8,375 nucleotides of DNA from Nitrospinota bacterium (GTDB lineage: Bacteria; Nitrospirota; Nitrospiria; Nitrospirales; UBA8639): positions 1 through 8,375 of the forward strand of contig JADFRB010000016.1 of NCBI GenBank assembly GCA_022561525.1, given 5' to 3'. Numbering within the stretch: the first letter of the stretch is position 1; the number at the start of each line of letters is the position of its first letter. Under the pieces are notes generated by a model. That model was given only the letters and a program-made list of their open reading frames with translations, had not been told where the DNA came from and searched no databases. Position numbers and translations under genes: made by a program. This document shows, in pieces, positions 5,685 to 8,375 of this stretch.

Positions 5685-5749
5685 CCCCAGCGCAAGCAGC
5701 GGGGTATTCAGAGGAAAAGAGGGTTGGGAAATCCCCCTAGCCCCCTTTT
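5685..5749. repeat. Dispersed-repeat-like intergenic sequence
   Basis: Two motifs lie between the convergent histidine-rich and haemoglobin genes. CCCCAGCGCAAGCAGCGGGG (5685-5704) is an imperfect GC hairpin. AAATCCCCCTAGCCCCCTTT (5729-5748) has the AAATCCCCC-N-CCCCCTTT form seen in dispersed intergenic repeats of many bacteria. Identification is by pattern only; copies elsewhere in the genome cannot be checked here. Confidence 0.4.
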
Positions 5750-5783
5750 ATCTTTCACTGACAAGGAATCAATAGAATGGTTT

Positions 5784-6275
5784 TTATTCCTTTCGTTCAA
5801 CAATATACGCTCGGAGTTGGCCAACCTTGGTCATGAGCTCTTGTTGCTCTCGCGCAGGAATTTTGAACTCATTGATTATATCGGCCAGATGATTGACCAC
5901 AATATCGAATTCTTTATCAGTGATACCCAATCCTTCATGCGTCACTTTTAATGATCGATTAATTTTCCTACAAGGGCCGCCAGTGTTAAAGCATAAAAGA
6001 TTTTTATTCTTTTGCCGTAGCTGATTCCGAGTATCGGTGCCCATTCCCACAAAAAATCGACCGACTGTTGGGTCATCCCAGACTCTCTGAAGAAATTCAT
6101 CCACCACTGCGGAAATGGCATCGTAGCCACCAAGACGTTCATAGAGCGTCTTCTGTCTTTCAAAACTTCCATTTTCTCCATTCTCAGCAAAACTCTGCGA
6201 ACTGCCTGAGAACGGGCTCACCATTACAAAAAACACCAGGGTGAACACTCCGACAACACACTTCCGTTTCATCAT
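5784..6275 (-). CDS. Exported group 1 truncated haemoglobin
   Basis: This 163-residue protein has a signal peptide (basic MMKRK, hydrophobic core about 7-20, likely cleavage after SFA at 28-30). A 2/2 globin domain follows. LYERLGG (44-50) is the A-helix signature, DEFLQRVWDDPTVGRFF forms the B/C/D region, TGGPC (98-102) belongs to the E region, and H113 in THEGLGIT is the proximal haem ligand. DKEFDIVVNHL and IPAREQQELM complete helices G and H. B10 appears to be Leu62 rather than the Tyr that stabilises O2 in classical trHbN, and KINRSLK replaces the common YTGRxMK before H113. C95 and C102 could pair or bind haem-site metal. A periplasmic role in NO, O2 or peroxide chemistry is inferred. 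The ATG at 6275 is chosen because AAGGAG lies seven bases upstream; a TTG at 6278 is too close to it. Confidence 0.92.
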   Translation of the reverse strand: MMKRKCVVGVFTLVFFVMVSPFSGSSQSFAENGENGSFERQKTLYERLGGYDAISAVVDEFLQRVWDDPTVGRFFVGMGTDTRNQLRQKNKNLLCFNTGGPCRKINRSLKVTHEGLGITDKEFDIVVNHLADIINEFKIPAREQQELMTKVGQLRAYIVERKE

Positions 6276-6305
6276 CAAATCACTCCTTCGTGTTTGGCCT
6301 ATTCT

Positions 6306-6713
6306 CTAACACTTTTGGCCGTTAAACACACAGGGTTTATACCGGCTGACATCAAAATCCAAGTCTTCTTGATAAACCCGTTCATTGCCATTCACCCCAT
6401 CCATGGCTGGATCGGTCCACATCGTATGATTCCACCAATAGAATAGCGGGTACTCGCGGTAGTAATACACTGGATTGCCGTATTTACTGCGCACGTGTTT
6501 GACCACTGTTCGGCCAGTCACATAATCCATTTCCCCGTTACCTTTTAACGAATAGAGGGATAAAAAGAGTTGGGATTCAAGATCATAAATTTCATCAATA
6601 CGCAGGCTCTCCTCAGGTTCGAGCATGAGAGGTGGAGCAGTGGCCGCTTCAGAAACGAAAACGATCAGTCCTAACAAGAGAGAGAGGCCCGATAGAATGA
6701 TTCGATTTTTCAC
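6306..6713 (-). CDS. Exported protein of unknown function
   Basis: This 135-residue protein starts at GTG (6713), preceded by GGGAG eight bases upstream. This start gives a clean Sec signal peptide (MKNRIILSGLSLLLGLIVFV, likely cleavage near AATA at 23-26), whereas the longer TTG-initiated frame from 6782 would put 23 unlikely residues before it. The mature part is rich in aromatic residues: YYYREY and LFYWWNHTMW lie between 83 and 99. LKGNGEMDYVTGR (57-68) and DGVNGNERVYQED (105-117) resemble degenerate Asp/Asn/Gly calcium-binding loops, a weak inference. Two cysteines near the C-terminus (C128, C135) could form a disulfide. It sits 30 bases before the haemoglobin gene and 82 after the next exported protein, so the three are probably one operon. 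No family recognised. Confidence 0.75.
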   Translation of the reverse strand: MKNRIILSGLSLLLGLIVFVSEAATAPPLMLEPEESLRIDEIYDLESQLFLSLYSLKGNGEMDYVTGRTVVKHVRSKYGNPVYYYREYPLFYWWNHTMWTDPAMDGVNGNERVYQEDLDFDVSRYKPCVFNGQKC

Positions 6714-6795
6714 GGGCTCAACTCCCAAGACCAAACTACTTTGCCCTAAACCAGGGAGAACAAAACGGGCGCAACTCTTCAATATTTAATCCCGG

Positions 6796-7299
6796 TTATT
6801 TTACATCAATGCTCATAATCACAAATTCCTTGTTCAGTTGTGATCCTTGATGCGGTTCCACATACGTCCCATCATAGTAGTACCATTGCAGCGGCTTCAT
6901 TTTTCCCAGTTCATGGGGATGGCGCGGCAGTTTGGCAACATCAAGGCCATTGGCAATAAAGGTGGCGGGATTGATGAAATAGACCACATCCTCATGGGTT
7001 TGTTCGGGAGTCTGGGAAAAGTGAATCATATTGTGCTTCGTCACCGTCTCCAACATACACATTTCCCCACTTGCCTTTGTGGCATCGATAGGGACCATCT
7101 TTGAACCCGGTCCAATAATGTTCGCGATAGCATTAATCTCCTTGCGTGCATTCCCTTCTAATTTCAACACCGGGCCATATTGGTCCTGCATTTCCTCCAG
7201 AGAAGTATCAGCCACGGCTACGGGAGATGTTACCCCCGTGCAGGCCCAGGCCCCTAACACTCCAACTATAAGAACAATCGACTTCCAGTGCATCATCAT
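6796..7299 (-). CDS. Exported protein of unknown function
   Basis: This 167-residue protein starts at one of three tandem ATGs (7299, 7296 or 7293). AGGAGG lies five bases before the first and eight before the second. The frame is open further upstream to 7443, but those 48 residues lack a signal and precede the ribosome binding site. The hydrophobic segment SIVLIVGVLGAWA (7-19) is a Sec signal. Cleavage after AVA (28-30) fits best; C20 is preceded by AWA, a poor lipobox, so a lipoprotein is less likely. The mature protein has DQYGPVLKLEGNARKEIN, then a conserved-looking body with C81, several His residues (H89, H93, H102, H127, H129), and the segment WYYYDGTYVEP. I recognise no family. The shared operon with a periplasmic globin and the His/Met/Cys content suggest a redox or metal-related role, but that is speculation. 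Confidence 0.75.
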   Translation of the reverse strand: MMMHWKSIVLIVGVLGAWACTGVTSPVAVADTSLEEMQDQYGPVLKLEGNARKEINAIANIIGPGSKMVPIDATKASGEMCMLETVTKHNMIHFSQTPEQTHEDVVYFINPATFIANGLDVAKLPRHPHELGKMKPLQWYYYDGTYVEPHQGSQLNKEFVIMSIDVK

Positions 7300-7304
7300 A
7301 GCTT

Positions 7305-7310
7305 CCTCCT
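7305..7310 (-). promoter_or_regulatory. Ribosome binding site for the first exported protein of the haemoglobin operon
   Basis: On the minus strand AAAGGAGGA is centred here, five bases before the ATG at 7299. It supports a start within the MMMHWK triple-Met cluster rather than at 7443. Confidence 0.75.
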
Positions 7311-7451
7311 TTGAACAAAATAGAATAATTGAAACGACCCCATTCAACCTTCTTATAACTCCGTTAGAATTTCGCACGTATTGTAGAAGAAAAATATAGG
7401 CGGCCACATCGTCATAATTATGAATATCCGGGTCGTCGTTCATCGATTTTT

Positions 7452-7473
7452 CTTGTCGAATTATTACGACAAG
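7452..7473. promoter_or_regulatory. Perfect dyad CTTGTCG-N8-CGACAAG, candidate operator
   Basis: Seven-base arms flank an eight-base AT-only spacer (AATTATTA). It lies between the response regulator gene (ending at 7546) and the start of the exported-protein/haemoglobin operon (7299), about 155-175 bases upstream of that start. Centre-to-centre spacing of the arms is 15 bases, compatible with a dimeric regulator. Neither strand has a T-run right after the stem (minus strand: AAAAATCG), so a terminator is unlikely. Regulatory use is inferred. Confidence 0.4.
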
Positions 7474-7545
7474 GTAAAGGGGGGGAGAAAGGGATGGTGT
7501 GAGGAATTTGAATTGAGGAAGCCAGGGTGTATTTTCTGGGTTTCT

Positions 7546-8196
7546 TTAACTCAGCAACCCATTGTGGCTGGCATAGAGGATTAAATCGGCATTCGTTTTC
7601 ATGTTCATTTTTTCCAGGATGCGGGCTCGGTGTGTACTGACTGTCGTGGTGCTGATCGACAGTTCCTCGGCGATCTCTTTTAAGGGTTTGCCCACGGCGA
7701 TCATATGAAACACTTGAAACTCGCGATCCGAAAGGACTTCATGCAAGGGCTTCTCGTGATCTTTCCCCAAATCCAGGACCAACCGTTCCGCCAGGTTTGG
7801 GCTGACATATTTTCCGCCTTTGGCCACCCGCCGAATCGCTTCAACTAACTGGTCGGGTGCACTGGTCTTTGCTAGATATCCTGAGGCCCCAGCCTTTAAA
7901 AAACGGAGCCCAAATTGATCTTCGGAGTAAATGCTTAAAATGACGACGGGCAATTGGGGGTAGTGGATTTTTAATTCAGACAACACTTCCCACCCGTTTT
8001 TCTGGGGCATTTCCACATCCATGACCAGAACATCGATATGAACGTGTTGAATTTTCTCGAGGACTTCCAGGCCAGTTTCTGCCTCGTCAACCACCATGAG
8101 ATCAGCGGTTTTCGAGAGGATGTGCTTGAGACCTTGACGAACCACGGCATGATCATCCGCGATCAAGACTCGTATGTTACCGATGATTTCGCTCAT
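7546..8196 (-). CDS. NarL/FixJ-family two-component response regulator
   Basis: This 216-residue protein is of typical length. The receiver domain (about 8-125) has the acidic pair D14/D15 in IADDH, the phosphoacceptor D60 in VLVMDVEMPQKNGW, S88 in VVILSIYSED and K110 in GYLAKTSAPDQL. The LuxR-type helix-turn-helix follows at about 150-212: LSDREFQVFHMIAVGKPLKEIAEEL, then the recognition helix STTTVSTHRARILEKMNM and NADLILYASHNGLL. All key residues are present, so it should be phosphorylated and bind DNA as a dimer. The ATG at 8196 has GAGGG a few bases upstream. No histidine kinase is in the window, and its upstream side is repeat sequence, so the kinase may lie elsewhere. The adjacent exported-protein/haemoglobin operon, with a dyad in its leader, is the obvious candidate target; this is not demonstrated. 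Confidence 0.96.
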   Translation of the reverse strand: MSEIIGNIRVLIADDHAVVRQGLKHILSKTADLMVVDEAETGLEVLEKIQHVHIDVLVMDVEMPQKNGWEVLSELKIHYPQLPVVILSIYSEDQFGLRFLKAGASGYLAKTSAPDQLVEAIRRVAKGGKYVSPNLAERLVLDLGKDHEKPLHEVLSDREFQVFHMIAVGKPLKEIAEELSISTTTVSTHRARILEKMNMKTNADLILYASHNGLLS

Positions 8197-8216
8197 GATC
8201 CCTCGTCGAATACCTT

Positions 8217-8240
8217 AGGGTTCGCGCAAGAATAACTTCC
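8217..8240. repeat. Short dispersed repeat, copy 3
   Basis: This 24-base stretch begins AGGGTTCGCGCAAG and ends AATAACTTCC. It matches 2497-2520 at 21 of 24 positions and is partly repeated, inverted, at 2680-2697. It lies 20 bases upstream of the response regulator start, inside that gene's probable promoter or leader. Confidence 0.6.
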
Positions 8241-8326
8241 CCTATTTTGGTGCTGAGACGCCTGTCTAGGAGCCTGTCCGACATTAGCGGATCTACTGCG
8301 ATTGCGCTGGATTTGGCCAGCTTTTC

Positions 8327-8372
8327 CGATCGTTTTCGTTAAATAGTCACCACTATTCGCCTCAAACGATCG
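8327..8372. repeat. Imperfect palindrome at the right edge of the window
   Basis: CGATCGTTT (8327-8335) pairs with AAACGATCG (8364-8372), and inside them AATAGT (8342-8347) pairs with ACTATT (8352-8357) around a CACC loop. The two helices are separated by six unpaired bases on each side. Together with the preceding AGGAGCCTGTCCGACATTAG segment (from 8269) it looks like the edge of a dispersed intergenic repeat, which continues past the window. No coding frame is credible here. Confidence 0.5.
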
Positions 8373-8375
8373 AAA

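Noticed and set aside
6714..6782. TTG-initiated 23-residue N-terminal extension of the 135-residue exported protein
   Set aside because: It has no ribosome binding site, whereas the GTG at 6713 has one and starts a typical signal peptide directly.
7300..7443. 48-residue N-terminal extension of the 167-residue exported protein
   Set aside because: It lies upstream of a strong AAAGGAGG ribosome binding site and would bury the signal peptide inside the protein.

Overview
The window looks like a chromosomal stretch from a Gram-negative, aerobic, environmental bacterium, most likely a Nitrospira-like member of the Nitrospirota. This is an inference. It rests on the gene types (exported group 1 truncated haemoglobin, rSAM/selenodomain-associated glycosyltransferase, MauE-like protein, NarL-type regulator), the roughly balanced base composition, and dispersed palindromic repeats of a style I associate with Nitrospira genomes. 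No rRNA or tRNA is present to settle it.

The left part (1-3396, all + strand) is the most interesting. It opens with the 3' portion of a DUF2063 (HvfC/BufC-type) protein, the usual partner of DUF692/MNIO peptide-modifying enzymes. Next come a radical SAM/SPASM-like enzyme and a ferritin-like diiron protein whose reading frames overlap by 17 bases, then a family 2 glycosyltransferase of the rSAM/selenodomain-associated type. Together they suggest a peptide- or small-molecule-modifying pathway whose precursor and MNIO enzyme, if they exist, lie left of the window. Two REP-like hairpins in opposite orientation flank the radical SAM/ferritin pair.

The centre (3397-5783) holds a 529-base gene-free stretch carrying a nested palindromic element, then a MauE/DoxX-like membrane protein (+). 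A small winged-helix-like protein (-) and a secreted, extremely histidine-rich protein (+) follow, transcribed away from each other across an AT-rich divergent promoter region. The histidine-rich gene ends in a clear rho-independent terminator.

The right part (5784-8196, all - strand) reads, in transcription order, as a NarL/FixJ response regulator, two exported proteins of unknown function and an exported group 1 truncated haemoglobin. The last three are closely spaced, all carry signal peptides and probably form one periplasmic operon. The window ends in another imperfect palindromic repeat.

A short repeat, in 24-base and shorter forms, occurs at 2497-2520, 2680-2697 and 8217-8240. One copy ends three bases before the start codon of the glycosyltransferase.
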